The position numbers and the translations under genes are program-made. A stretch of 64,000 nucleotides of DNA from Zhouia spongiae (GTDB lineage Bacteria; Bacteroidota; Bacteroidia; Flavobacteriales; Flavobacteriaceae), in assembly GCF_022760175.1 (NCBI RefSeq), contig NZ_CP094326.1, positions 3,894,804-3,958,803 on the forward strand, given 5' to 3'. Of this stretch, positions 48,076 through 58,348 are shown piece after piece; positions within the stretch are counted from its first letter, which is position 1, and every line of letters begins with the position of its first letter. Under the pieces are notes generated by a model. It was given only the letters and a program-made list of their open reading frames with translations. It was not told the origin of the DNA and searched no databases.

Positions 48076-48981
48076 TTACAACTGAAACTCTTTACCATCT
48101 TCGGCAAGATGAACGTTTGAAAAAACTGTTTCAGCTTCTTCCTTAAATACTTCCAAACCTTTATACCGCGTTGAATAATGTCCTAAAATAAGCATCCGGG
48201 CATTTGCTTTTTTAGCTATCATTGCTGCCTCAGCAGCAGTAGAATGTCCGGTTGGAGCTGTCAGGTGTTTGTGCGCCTCGGTAAACGTACTTTCATGGTA
48301 CAATACTGTTACATCTTTAATTATCGAAAGGATTTTTTCGGTATAAGCAGTATCACTACAAAAAGCGTAGCTCTTTGAAGGAGGCGGAGATAATGTAATC
48401 TGGTCGTTCGAAACAATAACACCATGTTTGTTTTCAACGTCCTGCCCCTGCTTTATCTTCCTGTAATATGCCACATCTATATCATACGCTTCAACAGCCT
48501 CAATATCGAGTTTTCTCTCCAGAGGCCTTTCTTTAAAGAAGAATCCGTTCGTATATACCCTATGCACTAAAGGAACCGTTCGTACCACAACTTTATCATC
48601 TTCAAAAACAACTTCCGACTCCTGAGATGTCAGTTCATGAAATATTAACGGAAAATTGGTCCAGGTATTACCGACGGTAAGCATTGCTGTCACGGCCTTT
48701 TTTATTCCTTTTGGTCCGTATACATGTAATTCAGCCTCCCTTCCCAACAGCATAAATGTTGAGATAAGTCCCGGTAATCCAAAAAAATGATCTCCATGTA
48801 AATGCGAAATAAAGATATGTTTAATCCGTGCAAACTTTATTTTCTGTTTTCTAAGCTGTACTTGTGTTCCTTCACCACAATCGATCAGAAAAAGGTGCCC
48901 TCTTATATCCAGCACCTGAGAAGTAGGGTTCGTTAAAGCCCTTGGGGTAGCACTGTAACAACCTAGTATTGAGAGTTTCAA
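48076..48981 (-). CDS. rnz: Ribonuclease Z
   Basis: A 301-residue metallo-beta-lactamase-fold endonuclease that trims tRNA 3' trailers. The HxHxDH zinc motif is at 60-65 (HLHGDH), with further His in SDTAYTE, H-E-S-T-F and the C-terminal LGHYSTRY motif. Length is right for the short form. It is the last gene of pyrR-pyrB-STAS-like-rnz on the minus strand, 90 bases beyond the STAS-like gene. Confidence 0.95.
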   Translation of the reverse strand: MKLSILGCYSATPRALTNPTSQVLDIRGHLFLIDCGEGTQVQLRKQKIKFARIKHIFISHLHGDHFFGLPGLISTFMLLGREAELHVYGPKGIKKAVTAMLTVGNTWTNFPLIFHELTSQESEVVFEDDKVVVRTVPLVHRVYTNGFFFKERPLERKLDIEAVEAYDIDVAYYRKIKQGQDVENKHGVIVSNDQITLSPPPSKSYAFCSDTAYTEKILSIIKDVTVLYHESTFTEAHKHLTAPTGHSTAAEAAMIAKKANARMLILGHYSTRYKGLEVFKEEAETVFSNVHLAEDGKEFQL

Positions 48982-49071
48982 TGTTCTATTTGTTATTTAT
49001 TATAATTATGCCTTATAATTTAACTTCTATTCTTTTTTTCATTGTCAAAAAAAGAATCAAATCCAGATATT

Positions 49072-49404
49072 TTACAGGTCAAGATCTCTTTCGATTTCGT
49101 CCATTTCGATAATATCAAAAGCTTCTTTTAATGTTGGTACCACTATCAGATCGTTATGAACATCGTTAAAGTTAACAGCATTTGATACGATCACGAAGGA
49201 TTTTTTTCCTTCAGTATGCTTGTTATGCAGCGGCAATAACTCCAATAGGTCACCGGCTTCAATTTTAGTGATGGACAATAAGTTTATGATTAAATTGTCG
49301 TTCTTCCATTTAGCCTGCGATTCATTCAACCTGCTTAAAAAAGTAGCTAATGATACAGCCTCCTGGGTGGCTACAGTTGTGTTTCCTTGTTTATCAAAAA
49401 TCAT
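49072..49404 (-). CDS. STAS-like small protein between pyrB and rnz
   Basis: A 110-residue protein with alternating strands and helices like anti-sigma-antagonist STAS domains; an acidic tail ends the chain. The phospho-acceptor Ser seen in SpoIIAA cannot be placed confidently. It starts 4 bases after the pyrB stop and precedes rnz by 90 bases. Bacteroidota genomes often have this pair, and some databases label it by its neighbour. Function is unknown. Confidence 0.75.
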   Translation of the reverse strand: MIFDKQGNTTVATQEAVSLATFLSRLNESQAKWKNDNLIINLLSITKIEAGDLLELLPLHNKHTEGKKSFVIVSNAVNFNDVHNDLIVVPTLKEAFDIIEMDEIERDLDL

Positions 49405-49408
49405 AGTA

Positions 49409-50338
49409 CTACTGTTTAATTTTAGACGCTAATAAATAAATAACTGCCATTCTGATGGCTACTCCATTCTCAACCTGGTTGAGAATTATGGCCTGTTTCG
49501 AATCGGCCACATCGCTCGTGATCTCCACCCCTCTGTTTATCGGTCCCGGGTGCATTATAATAATTTCCTTATCCAGTGAATCCAATATTTTTTTATTAAC
49601 ACCAAACAATTGGGTATACTCTCTCGTTGACGGGAAATAGCTGATATCCATCCGTTCGTTCTGTACGCGCAACATATTGGCTACATCACACCATTCCAAC
49701 GCAGCCCTTAAATCAGTCTCAACCTCTACTCCCAAAGATGTGATATATTTTGGCATCAAGGTTTTCGGACCACATACTTTTACGTTCGCTCCCTGTAACT
49801 TTAATGCAAAAATATTGGACAATGCAACCCTTGAGTGCAGGATATCCCCCACTATCACTACATTCTTCCCTGCTACATCCCCTAACCTCTCTCTGATAGA
49901 ATACGAATCCAGTAATGCCTGCGTAGGATGCTCATGGGTACCGTCACCTGCATTAATAATGCTGGCGTCTACATGCTTAGACAGAAACACGCCGGCTCCG
50001 GGATTCGGATGACGCATCACTACCATGTCAACTTTCATCGATAATATGTTATTAACAGTATCGATCAATGTTTCTCCTTTGGCTACAGATGATTGCGAAG
50101 CCGAAAAGTTTACCACATCGGCAGAGAGTCTTTTTTCAGCCAGTTCAAAAGAAAGCTTTGTTCTTGTACTGTTCTCAAAAAACATATTGGCGATGGTTAT
50201 ATCGCGTAAAGAAGGTACTTTTTTTATCGGACGATTGATCACTTCTTTAAAGTGATCGGCAGTTTCGAATATCAATTGAATATCTTCTTCTTTAAGATAT
50301 TTTATGCCCAGTAAGTGATTCACACTTAATTCACTCAT
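49409..50338 (-). CDS. pyrB: Aspartate carbamoyltransferase catalytic subunit
   Basis: A 309-residue enzyme joining carbamoyl phosphate and aspartate in pyrimidine synthesis. STRTKLSFE near residue 57 and HPTQALLD near 137 are the carbamoyl-phosphate and aspartate loops. No regulatory PyrI gene follows, so this is likely a catalytic-trimer type. It begins 17 bases after the pyrR stop. Co-transcription with pyrR is expected. Confidence 0.96.
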   Translation of the reverse strand: MSELSVNHLLGIKYLKEEDIQLIFETADHFKEVINRPIKKVPSLRDITIANMFFENSTRTKLSFELAEKRLSADVVNFSASQSSVAKGETLIDTVNNILSMKVDMVVMRHPNPGAGVFLSKHVDASIINAGDGTHEHPTQALLDSYSIRERLGDVAGKNVVIVGDILHSRVALSNIFALKLQGANVKVCGPKTLMPKYITSLGVEVETDLRAALEWCDVANMLRVQNERMDISYFPSTREYTQLFGVNKKILDSLDKEIIIMHPGPINRGVEITSDVADSKQAIILNQVENGVAIRMAVIYLLASKIKQ

Positions 50339-50355
50339 TGCTAAATAATTGTTTT

Positions 50356-50895
50356 CTAATTATTAATTAAATATACCACATCTTCCCCGTCGTTCTCTTT
50401 CCATAAAACCTTGACCTTCTCCTGATTAATGGCATCCACCTGCCTTCCCCGGTAATCGGGCTGAATGGGCAAGTGCCGGCTAAACCGTCTGTCGATAAGC
50501 GTTAAAAGCTCTATTTCTGCAGGGCGTCCGAAAGACTGAATTGCAGTAAGAGCAGCTCTAATACTCCTGCCTGTATAGAGTACATCATCAATAAACACCA
50601 CCTTTTTATTTTCTACCAGAAAATTAATATTGGTTTTATTGGCCTCCAGAGGTTTTTCCCCTCTTCGAAAATCGTCCCGGAAAAATGTAATATCGAGATA
50701 TCCTAAATTTACATCGTTGACATTATAATCTTCTGCAAGAATCTTACTCAGACGTTCAGCCAGGTGAACTCCTCTTGGTTGGATCCCAATCAGAACCGTA
50801 TTTTTAAAATCTAAGTGATTCTCTATCAGCTGACAAGCCAAACGATGCAGTATAATGTGAATCTCTTTGGAAGAAAGCAGAACTTTTTGACTCAT
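50356..50895 (-). CDS. pyrR: Bifunctional pyr regulator / uracil phosphoribosyltransferase PyrR
   Basis: About 179 residues from the chosen Met at 50895 (an upstream in-frame ATG at 50910 adds five residues unlike the family). The PRPP loop VVFIDDVLYTGRSIRAAL is near residue 95, and the flexible hairpin follows RRGEKPL. In Firmicutes PyrR binds pyr mRNA to attenuate it; no clear binding loop was seen upstream here, so the protein may act mainly as uracil phosphoribosyltransferase. First gene of the pyrR-pyrB-STAS-rnz set. Confidence 0.92.
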   Translation of the reverse strand: MSQKVLLSSKEIHIILHRLACQLIENHLDFKNTVLIGIQPRGVHLAERLSKILAEDYNVNDVNLGYLDITFFRDDFRRGEKPLEANKTNINFLVENKKVVFIDDVLYTGRSIRAALTAIQSFGRPAEIELLTLIDRRFSRHLPIQPDYRGRQVDAINQEKVKVLWKENDGEDVVYLINN

Positions 50896-50910
50896 AATTT
50901 CGAATTGCAA

Positions 50911-51205
50911 TCGTGTTTGGCCTGTAAAAATACGGATTTATTGCGAAATAAAAGTAACTTGTAGAATGATGATTTTATCGTTACAGATAAGAAGGTGATT
51001 GTCAGCCAGAACAACCTTTACGAGTGTCTATTTAACAAATCCACTACTGCATTTCGCCTAAATCCCATATTGTAGTTTTCAATTTTCTTATGAATTGCTT
51101 TAACACGAGGGCGGTTCAACCCGAAACCCTATCAAGGTGCCAACCAACTTATAATTAAAAACAATACTTCCGTAAAGGCAGTCTTTACAAAAAACCCATT
51201 AAAAG
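50911..51205. other. Intergenic region upstream of pyrR
   Basis: About 295 bases with no credible gene. It carries the pyrR promoter region (a near-consensus TATTTTTA on the minus strand at 50925-50932) and otherwise unstructured sequence up to the rpsA terminator. Confidence 0.45.
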
Positions 51206-51235
51206 TAAAAGCCCTCGAAAATCGAGGGCTTTTAA
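51206..51235 (-). terminator. rpsA terminator
   Basis: AAAAGCCCTCGA pairs with TCGAGGGCTTTT around a short loop, 24 bases past the rpsA stop. Confidence 0.88.
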
Positions 51236-51258
51236 ATGTTATTCCGATAAAGTCAGGA

Positions 51259-53034
51259 TTATTTTCCTTCCATTTTATCTTTTAACTCCTGTAACGCATC
51301 TAAATCACCCAGTGTTGTTTTCTCACTAGCTGTACTAGAAGCTGCAGCAGCTTTTACATTTTTCTCTTCTTCTTCTTTGAAGATAGCAGTGTGACTGGCA
51401 ACAACTTTCTTGAACTCTTTGTTGAACTCAATAATTTTGAAATCAGCGACATCACCTTTCTTCAATTTCTTACCATCTTCTTTCTCTAAGTGACGTGAAG
51501 GCACAAATGCTACGATATCCTCATTAAACTTGATAGTTGCACCTTTGTCAACGATCTCATCGATAGCTGCATTGTGTACAGTACCTACTGCAAATTCCTG
51601 TTCGTATTTGTCCCAAGGATTTTCAGTAGTTTGCTTATGCCCAAGAGAAAGTTTACGTCCTTCTACATCTAATTCAAGAACTTCTACCTCTAATTCGTCT
51701 CCGATGTTTACAAACTCAGATGGGTGCTTGATCTTCTTAGTCCAAGAAAGGTCTGAGATATAGATTAATCCGTCGATACCTTCTTCTAACTCTACAAATA
51801 CTCCGAAGTTAGTAAAGTTTCTTACGATACCTTTATGCTTGGATCCTACAGGATACTTAGAAGTAATATCAGTCCACGGATCCGGAGTCAACTGCTTCAT
51901 ACCAAGTGACATCTTACGCTCATCACGGTCTAACGTTAAGATAACAGCTTCTACCTCATCACCTACTTTAACGAAGTCCTGAGCAGAACGCAAGTGTGTA
52001 CTCCAAGACATTTCAGATACGTGAATTAAACCTTCAACACCTTCGGCAACCTCTACGAACGCACCATAATCAGCTATAACAACTACTTTACCTTTTACTT
52101 TATCACCTACATTTAAGTCGGCATCTAAAGCTTCCCAAGGATGTTTCTGTAATTGCTTAAGACCTAATTGGATTCTAGACTTGTTATCATCAAAGTCTAA
52201 GATAACAACGTTTAATTTCTGGTCTAGTTCTACAACTTCGTTAGGGTGGTTGATACGAGACCAAGACAAGTCTGTAATGTGGATTAATCCGTCTACGCCA
52301 CCAAGGTCGATAAATACACCGTAAGAGGTAATGTTCTTAACAACACCTTCTAATACCTGACCTTTTTCCAGCTGACCGATAATCTCTTTCTTCTGTTCTT
52401 CAATATCAGCTTCGATAAGTGCTTTATGAGAAACAACAACGTTTTTGAATTCGTGGTTGATCTTAACCACTTTGAATTCCATTGTCTTGTTTACATATTG
52501 ATCGTAATCACGGATAGGTTTAACATCGATCTGAGAACCTGGTAAGAATGCCTCGATTCCGAATACGTCAACGATCATACCACCTTTAGTTCTGCACTTA
52601 ACAAAACCATTAACGATTTCTCCTTTATCGTGAGCTTCGTTTACTCTATCCCATGCTTTGATCACACGAGCTTTTCTGTGAGAAAGTACCAGCTGACCTG
52701 ACTTATCTTCTCGAACATCGATCAATACCTCTACTTTATCACCTACTTTTAAATCAGGATTGTAACGGAACTCATTTAGAGAGATAACACCTTCAGACTT
52801 TGCATTGATATCGATAATCGCTTCTCTGTCCGTTAAGTGTACTACAGTACCTTCTACTACATCGTCATCAGCAGTTTCAACGAAGTTTTTCTCTACTAAA
52901 TCTTCAAACTCCTTAAGTTTGTTGTCTTCAACTTTCTCAATACCTTCTTCGTATTTTTCCCAGTTAAAGCTCTGTAAAAATTGTTCAGGATTTTGTTGTT
53001 CCTGTACTTCTGGATTTGTGTTTGTATCAGCCAT
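51259..53034 (-). CDS. rpsA: 30S ribosomal protein S1
   Basis: A 591-residue protein with six OB-fold S1 repeats after an acidic N-terminus: about 60-125, 145-210, 230-300, 315-385, 400-470 and 490-550. Repeats 3 to 5 are the best conserved (G-x-V-x-x-I-x-x-Y-G-A-F-V-E). S1 helps the ribosome hold mRNA, which matters where Shine-Dalgarno sites are scarce. Its own promoter lies 120 bases upstream, and a strong terminator follows. Length is longer than E. coli (557) by N- and C-terminal additions. Confidence 0.96.
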   Translation of the reverse strand: MADTNTNPEVQEQQNPEQFLQSFNWEKYEEGIEKVEDNKLKEFEDLVEKNFVETADDDVVEGTVVHLTDREAIIDINAKSEGVISLNEFRYNPDLKVGDKVEVLIDVREDKSGQLVLSHRKARVIKAWDRVNEAHDKGEIVNGFVKCRTKGGMIVDVFGIEAFLPGSQIDVKPIRDYDQYVNKTMEFKVVKINHEFKNVVVSHKALIEADIEEQKKEIIGQLEKGQVLEGVVKNITSYGVFIDLGGVDGLIHITDLSWSRINHPNEVVELDQKLNVVILDFDDNKSRIQLGLKQLQKHPWEALDADLNVGDKVKGKVVVIADYGAFVEVAEGVEGLIHVSEMSWSTHLRSAQDFVKVGDEVEAVILTLDRDERKMSLGMKQLTPDPWTDITSKYPVGSKHKGIVRNFTNFGVFVELEEGIDGLIYISDLSWTKKIKHPSEFVNIGDELEVEVLELDVEGRKLSLGHKQTTENPWDKYEQEFAVGTVHNAAIDEIVDKGATIKFNEDIVAFVPSRHLEKEDGKKLKKGDVADFKIIEFNKEFKKVVASHTAIFKEEEEKNVKAAAASSTASEKTTLGDLDALQELKDKMEGK

Positions 53035-53156
53035 TTGCTGAGTATTAAATTTGTATTCTACATTTAATGAAGAGGTTATGCATCTTAAACGCAGAAGCTA
53101 TTATTGTTTATTTTTTTCTTCCCCCTTTCCCTCTGTCTACATGCTAAAAAGGAGTG

Positions 53157-53188
53157 CAAAATTAAAACAATAATATTTGATTCACAAA
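53157..53188 (-). promoter_or_regulatory. Promoter of rpsA
   Basis: On the minus strand TTTG (53185-53188) and TAATTTTG (53157-53164) are 20 bases apart, matching the Bacteroidota consensus. The start near 53150 gives a leader of about 115 bases, which is purine-rich. Confidence 0.7.
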
Positions 53189-53229
53189 CAATTAGAAGAA
53201 TTACTTCGGAAATCTTCCCCGAATTTAAA

Positions 53230-53922
53230 TCATTGTTTTTCAATCACTCGCAATGCCATACCCCTGATACGCTCAAACTGATCTTGTAGCCCCATATCGG
53301 TATTGTCAAATTCAATAGCTCCCTCAGCTTTGGTCAATGGTGAATTTACACGATGGGAGTCAATATAGTCGCGGTTCTGTACATTCTTCAGCACATCTTT
53401 AAAGTCTACATCTTCACCTCTGTCGAGCAATTCTTTATACCGTCTGTGAGCTCTGGTTTCCGGCGATGCCGTCATAAAAAGTTTTAGCTCAGCATCCGGA
53501 AATACCACAGTTCCGATATCGCGACCGTCCATGACAACCCCTTTATCCTTACCCATATTCTTTTGGATATCGACCAGTTTTTGCCTTACTTCAGATACTG
53601 CCGCAACTGTACTGACATACTCAGAAATACGAAGGCTCCTGATTTCTTTCTCTACATTCTTCCCGTCGAGGTACATTTCGGCATAACCCAGAGCCTGGTT
53701 GAATTCAAACTTCAGCTTGATATACGGCAACATTTTTATCAGGGCCTGGATCTTATTTGTTTCTTCTCCTATAAATCCATTTTCCAATGCATATAACGTT
53801 ACGGCACGGTACATGGCACCTGAATCGACATATACATATCCCAGGGCTTTAGCCAATTGCTTGGCAATGGTACTTTTTCCCGTTGATGAATATCCGTCGA
53901 TCGCAATGGTAATTTTTTTCAT
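53230..53922 (-). CDS. cmk: Cytidylate kinase
   Basis: A 230-residue nucleoside monophosphate kinase converting CMP or dCMP to the diphosphate. The P-loop GYSSTGKST is at about 9-17, D-S-G-A-M-Y-R-A-V near 36-44, and the substrate-site MDGRDIGTVVFP near 136. It lies upstream of rpsA, an arrangement also seen in E. coli, but here rpsA has its own promoter. It follows the lon terminator. Confidence 0.96.
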   Translation of the reverse strand: MKKITIAIDGYSSTGKSTIAKQLAKALGYVYVDSGAMYRAVTLYALENGFIGEETNKIQALIKMLPYIKLKFEFNQALGYAEMYLDGKNVEKEIRSLRISEYVSTVAAVSEVRQKLVDIQKNMGKDKGVVMDGRDIGTVVFPDAELKLFMTASPETRAHRRYKELLDRGEDVDFKDVLKNVQNRDYIDSHRVNSPLTKAEGAIEFDNTDMGLQDQFERIRGMALRVIEKQ

Positions 53923-54031
53923 CTGTTTATTTTTATTTGTTTTTAATTGGTCAGATGTAATTCGCCATTAAGCATTTCGGTTGGTATCAACTTGATTGTT
54001 ATGGCTCATTTCATATAGTTATTGTGTGTTT

Positions 54032-54070
54032 AAAAAAATTAAGGCCGGAAGAATTTCCAGCCTTAATTTA
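54032..54070 (-). terminator. lon terminator
   Basis: On the minus strand AATTAAGGCTGGAA pairs with TTCCGGCCTTAATT (14 bases, one G-U) around ATTC, followed by T5, just past the lon stop. Confidence 0.9.
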
Positions 54071-54079
54071 AGCAACTCT

Positions 54080-56530
54080 TTATAAATTCTTAGCGTTTTT
54101 AACTTTTTGTTTGGTGACAGCAATATCGATCACCTCCCTCATTTCACGTACATAATGGAATGTTAAACCCTTGAGATATTCTTGTTTTATCTCTTCTATG
54201 TCCTTTCTGTTATCTTCACATAAGATGATTTCTTTTATCCTGGCTCTTTTGGCCGCAAGGATTTTTTCTTTTATACCTCCCACCGGCAACACCTTTCCTC
54301 TCAGGGTAATTTCACCTGTCATGGCGATACTCTTTTTAACCTTTCTCTGCGTAAAAAGCGATACTAAAGAAGTTAGCATGGTAATACCTGCACTCGGCCC
54401 GTCCTTCGGGGTTGCTCCTTCCGGCACATGCATGTGTACATTGTATTTATCGAACACCTCAGGGTTAATACCAAGATCTTCGGCATTCGATTTGATATAT
54501 TCCATAGCTATGGTAGCAGACTCTTTCATCACCTGCCCGAGGTTACCGGTAATATTCAAACTCCCTTTACCCTTCGATAAAATCGCCTCAATAAACAATA
54601 TATCTCCTCCGACACTTGTCCATGCCAAGCCTGTTACCACTCCGGCAACGTCGTTATTTTCGTATTTATCACGCTCCATTCGTGGTGGTCCCAATACATC
54701 TTCTACATCATCGACAGTTACCTTTACATTGTATTCTTCTTCCATCGCTATCGACTTGGCTGCATGACGTACCATCTTGGCAATTTGTTTTTCGAGACTA
54801 CGTACTCCTGATTCACGGGTATAGCCCTCGACAATCTTTTCGAGTTCTCTTTTCCCAATCAACAGGTCTTTTTTCTTTAAACCATGCTCTTCCAATTGCT
54901 TTGGCAGTAAATGGCGTTTTGCTATTTCAACTTTTTCTTCTATGGTATAACCGGTAACGTTAATGATCTCCATCCGGTCGCGCAAAGCAGGCTGGATTGT
55001 AGACAAGTTATTTGCGGTAGCGATAAACATTACTTTAGACAAGTCGTACCCTACTTCCAGGAAGTTATCGTAAAACTCATTATTCTGTTCCGGATCCAAC
55101 ACTTCCAGCATCGCCGAAGAAGGGTCCCCACTATGGCTCACCGATAACTTATCGATTTCATCTAAAATAAAGACCGGATTTGATTTTCCTGCTTTTTTAA
55201 CCGACTGTATGATTCTACCGGGCATAGCCCCTATATATGTTTTCCTGTGTCCGCGGATCTCTGCTTCATCCCTTAATCCCCCCAATGACATACGAACGTA
55301 TTCTCTACCGATAGCTTCGGCTATTGATTTTCCCAATGAGGTTTTGCCGACTCCCGGAGGTCCGTAAAGGCACAGAATAGGAGATTTCATATCATTACGC
55401 AGCTTAAGCACTGCCAGGTACTCGATAATACGTCTTTTTACATCTTCGAGCCCGTAATGGTCCCTATCGAGAATTTTCTGTGCTCTTTTTAAATCAAAGC
55501 TGTCTTTTGAAAACTCATTCCACGGCAATTCCAAAAACAGATCGAGATAATTACGCTGAATTGAATATTCGGCCACCTGAGGATTCATACGCTGAATTTT
55601 CCCCAACTCTTTCTCGAAATGCTCTTTAACCTTCTTACTCCATTTTTTCTTCTTGGCACGCTGACGCATGTCTTCAATTTCGGTCTCCGACGAATTCCCT
55701 CCCAACTCTTCCTGGATGGTCTTCATCTGCTGATGTAAGAAATATTCACGTTGCTGCTGGTCAAGATCAAGTTTTACCTTCGATTGGATATCTTTTTGAA
55801 GTGTCAAACGCTGAAACTCAACATTCATAAACCTCAATGTAGCCAGCGCGCGTTCCTTAAGGTCATTATTCTCCAGCAAAGCCTGTTTCTCCTTAAGGTC
55901 GAGATTCAGATTGGAAGAAATAAAATTAATCAGAAACGAAGAGCTCTCTATATTCTTTATAGCAAAAGAAGCTTCTGACGGGATATTAGGACTCTCTTTA
56001 ATAATCTGGAGAGCCAATTCTTTTATAGAAGCTATGATGGCGTCAAATTCCTCGTTTTCTTTATCCGGTCTTGCCTCCGGCACTTCTTTTATTGTCGCTT
56101 TAAAATACGGTTCTTCGGCAATGATACTGTCTATTTCAAAACGCTTTTTACCCTGAATGATCACAGTTGTGTTTCCATCCGGCATTTGCAACACCCTGAG
56201 AATCCTCGCTACAGTACCTACTTTATTAATATCGGTAGCTGTAGGGTCTTCTACGGTTTCATCTTTTTGAGAGACAACCCCGATAATTTTACCGCCATTG
56301 GAGGCTTCTTTAATAAGTTTTATTGATTTATCCCTTCCCGCCGTAATCGGGATCACCACCCCCGGAAATAAAACCGTATTCCGCAATGGCAAAATAGGGA
56401 GAGATTCCGGCAACGATTCATTATTAATCTCTTCTTCATCCTCCGGCGTCATTAACGGGATCAACTCTGCGTCTTCATCAAAGTTTTGCAATGACAAACT
56501 GTCAATATTTAAAATTTTTGTTTTGCTCAT
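54080..56530 (-). CDS. lon: Lon protease (LonA type)
   Basis: An 816-residue ATP-dependent protease. An N-terminal substrate domain (about 45-240) and a coiled region come first. The AAA module has Walker [10 protein letters not shown] near residue 390. The proteolytic domain bears the Ser-Lys pair S713 (GPSAG) and K756 (KEK). It is a cytosolic hexamer that removes damaged and regulatory proteins. The strong acidic N-terminus is typical in Bacteroidota. It has its own terminator and no operon partner. Confidence 0.97.
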   Translation of the reverse strand: MSKTKILNIDSLSLQNFDEDAELIPLMTPEDEEEINNESLPESLPILPLRNTVLFPGVVIPITAGRDKSIKLIKEASNGGKIIGVVSQKDETVEDPTATDINKVGTVARILRVLQMPDGNTTVIIQGKKRFEIDSIIAEEPYFKATIKEVPEARPDKENEEFDAIIASIKELALQIIKESPNIPSEASFAIKNIESSSFLINFISSNLNLDLKEKQALLENNDLKERALATLRFMNVEFQRLTLQKDIQSKVKLDLDQQQREYFLHQQMKTIQEELGGNSSETEIEDMRQRAKKKKWSKKVKEHFEKELGKIQRMNPQVAEYSIQRNYLDLFLELPWNEFSKDSFDLKRAQKILDRDHYGLEDVKRRIIEYLAVLKLRNDMKSPILCLYGPPGVGKTSLGKSIAEAIGREYVRMSLGGLRDEAEIRGHRKTYIGAMPGRIIQSVKKAGKSNPVFILDEIDKLSVSHSGDPSSAMLEVLDPEQNNEFYDNFLEVGYDLSKVMFIATANNLSTIQPALRDRMEIINVTGYTIEEKVEIAKRHLLPKQLEEHGLKKKDLLIGKRELEKIVEGYTRESGVRSLEKQIAKMVRHAAKSIAMEEEYNVKVTVDDVEDVLGPPRMERDKYENNDVAGVVTGLAWTSVGGDILFIEAILSKGKGSLNITGNLGQVMKESATIAMEYIKSNAEDLGINPEVFDKYNVHMHVPEGATPKDGPSAGITMLTSLVSLFTQRKVKKSIAMTGEITLRGKVLPVGGIKEKILAAKRARIKEIILCEDNRKDIEEIKQEYLKGLTFHYVREMREVIDIAVTKQKVKNAKNL

Positions 56531-56848
56531 AATTCTTTTTAAGTCATTCTGTCACGCAGAATACTGTTTTTTTCTTTTCTCAATAACACAGGAACACCCA
56601 TAAACAACTAAATGCAAGACACTTAACAAGTTGTCTATCTGCGTACACTTATCCGGTATAAGACAATAGCCATGCCATTTTTTAATCATCAAAGAAAAAT
56701 GAACAATAAGTGCTTCTCCTTTTGTCACCTGCACCGACATCCAATTATCCGGTAAAATCTGAGGGATCATTTTTAAAATAACTTATACGTCCTGACCTTA
56801 TAAAAAAATTGATCGAAAAGCATTACTTTTGATTTTAGGAAAACAGCG
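56531..56848. other. 318-base divergent intergenic region
   Basis: It separates lon (-) and thiD (+). A 72-codon minus-strand frame at 56552-56770 has no recognisable family and ends inside the lon leader, so it is not called. No TPP riboswitch sequence was seen before thiD. Confidence 0.5.
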
Positions 56849-57667
56849 ATGGTCAACATTCAAAAAAGCATACCAAACGTACTTACTATAGCAGGTAGCG
56901 ATCCCTGTGCCGGTGCCGGAATACAAGCAGACATAAAAACCATAAGTGCATGCGGGTGCTATGCTGTTTCTGTTATCACGGCACTCACAGCTCAAAACAC
57001 CAGGGGGGTTTCACACATTCACCGACTCCCTGTTTCGATCGTCTGGAAACAATTAAAAGCCCTGGCTGATGATACCAGAATTAACGCCGTTAAAATAGGA
57101 ATGTTGCCCGATACAGCCATTGTAGAAAACATAGTTAAAGCCATAGACCAGTTCAGTCTTGGCAATATTGTTCTGGATCCGGTCATGGTTTCCTCATCCG
57201 GGAAACCCCTCATAGACCCGGCGGCATTAGTAGCGCTTAAAAGTTCATTAGCACCAAAAGCAACTTTAATCACACCTAATCTCGATGAAGCCAACATACT
57301 GCTCAAAGAAACGATTCATAAAGAAAAACTCGGTCACTACACACAAAAACTCGCTATGACACTGGGTACATCTGTATTGCTTAAAGGCGGTCATTTAGCC
57401 GGAAATACAACAACAGACACCTTATTTGATATCGGCACGGAGACACTCTACTCTTTTAAATCGGAGAGAATTAAAACAAAAAACCTGCATGGTACAGGAT
57501 GTACGCTTTCTTCTTCGATTGCTTCATACCTTGCTTCCGGCCATCCTTTACCTGAAGCTGTAGGTTTGGCTAAAGAATATATTCAACAAGCCATTGTCCA
57601 TGCCCGTCACCTCAATGCAGGTTCAGGAAATGGCCCACTTCATCATTTTTGGAAACAAGATTTCTAA
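56849..57667 (+). CDS. thiD: Hydroxymethylpyrimidine (phosphate) kinase
   Basis: A 272-residue ribokinase-fold enzyme making HMP-pyrophosphate for thiamine. AGSDPCAGAGIQADIKT is near 15-31, DPVMVSSSG near 112 and the catalytic-loop H-G-T-G-C-T-L-S-S near 214-222, with the key Cys at 218 or so. No other thi genes are near and no riboswitch is seen. A pyridoxal-kinase role is possible for isolated ThiD-like proteins, so the pathway is not fully certain. Confidence 0.92.
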   Translation: MVNIQKSIPNVLTIAGSDPCAGAGIQADIKTISACGCYAVSVITALTAQNTRGVSHIHRLPVSIVWKQLKALADDTRINAVKIGMLPDTAIVENIVKAIDQFSLGNIVLDPVMVSSSGKPLIDPAALVALKSSLAPKATLITPNLDEANILLKETIHKEKLGHYTQKLAMTLGTSVLLKGGHLAGNTTTDTLFDIGTETLYSFKSERIKTKNLHGTGCTLSSSIASYLASGHPLPEAVGLAKEYIQQAIVHARHLNAGSGNGPLHHFWKQDF

Positions 57668-57790
57668 AATCAGTAGGTTAGCGATCCTCTCCCGTAAAAA
57701 TCTTAACAAAATCCAATATCTTCAAAAAAAATTAAGAGAACTGTAACAAATGTAACCATCATTTCATCTTTATAGTAAAACAACCACTTT

Positions 57791-58348
57791 TTGAGCCAAA
57801 GTAGTATAGATACAGAAGTATTATTGCAATTATGCAAGAAGGGAGACAAAGGTGCCCAAATGGCCATCTATAAACAATATTTCCGAGCAATGTATAACGT
57901 AGCCGTACGTATTGTTCACGATCCATATGAGGCAGAAGACGTACTGCAAGAATCTTTTTTAAGTGCTTTCAGCAAATTAGATTCTTACAGGGGGGAAACA
58001 ACCTTTGGAGCCTGGCTGAAACGAATCGTAATTAACAACAGCATCTATCATTACAGAAAACAACAAAAGAATGACAATGTTCCGCTAGATGATGTAATGT
58101 ACAGGGTCGAGGATAACGACGGTATTGATCCTGATCATGATTTCACAAACATGAAGGCTCAAAAAGTGTTGGAAACCATGAAAATGCTGAAGGACAATTA
58201 TAGAGTTTCTTTGACCCTACATTTAATAGAAGGGTACGATTATGAAGAGGTAAGTGAGATCATGGGCATTAGTTATGCCAATTGCAGAACCACCATCTCA
58301 AGAGCAAAAGAAAGTTTAAGAAAAAAGCTAACAGAAGTATGGACTTAA
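57791..58348 (+). CDS. ECF-family RNA polymerase sigma factor
   Basis: A 185-residue sigma factor that begins with TTG; the next in-frame ATG would cut into region 2. Region 2 is at about 20-90 (EAEDVLQESFLSAFSKL) and region 4 at about 120-180 (DYEEVSEIMGISYANCRTTISRAK). It ends at TAA inside the next gene (10-base overlap), a sigma/anti-sigma arrangement. It differs from the FecI-like one at 21.6 kb and sits with envelope-type proteins, so a stress role is likely. Confidence 0.93.
   Translation: MSQSSIDTEVLLQLCKKGDKGAQMAIYKQYFRAMYNVAVRIVHDPYEAEDVLQESFLSAFSKLDSYRGETTFGAWLKRIVINNSIYHYRKQQKNDNVPLDDVMYRVEDNDGIDPDHDFTNMKAQKVLETMKMLKDNYRVSLTLHLIEGYDYEEVSEIMGISYANCRTTISRAKESLRKKLTEVWT

Noticed and set aside
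50896-51000. PyrR-binding loop and pyr attenuator before pyrR
   Set aside because: No anti-antiterminator loop of the Bacillus kind and no terminator hairpin in the leader.
56552-56770. A 72-codon minus-strand frame upstream of lon
   Set aside because: No recognisable family and it reaches into the lon promoter region.
56531-56848. TPP riboswitch upstream of thiD
   Set aside because: The CUGAGA and ACCUGA-type core elements are absent.
57791-57793. Later ATG as the start of the second sigma factor
   Set aside because: It would delete part of region 2; the TTG start gives a normal length.
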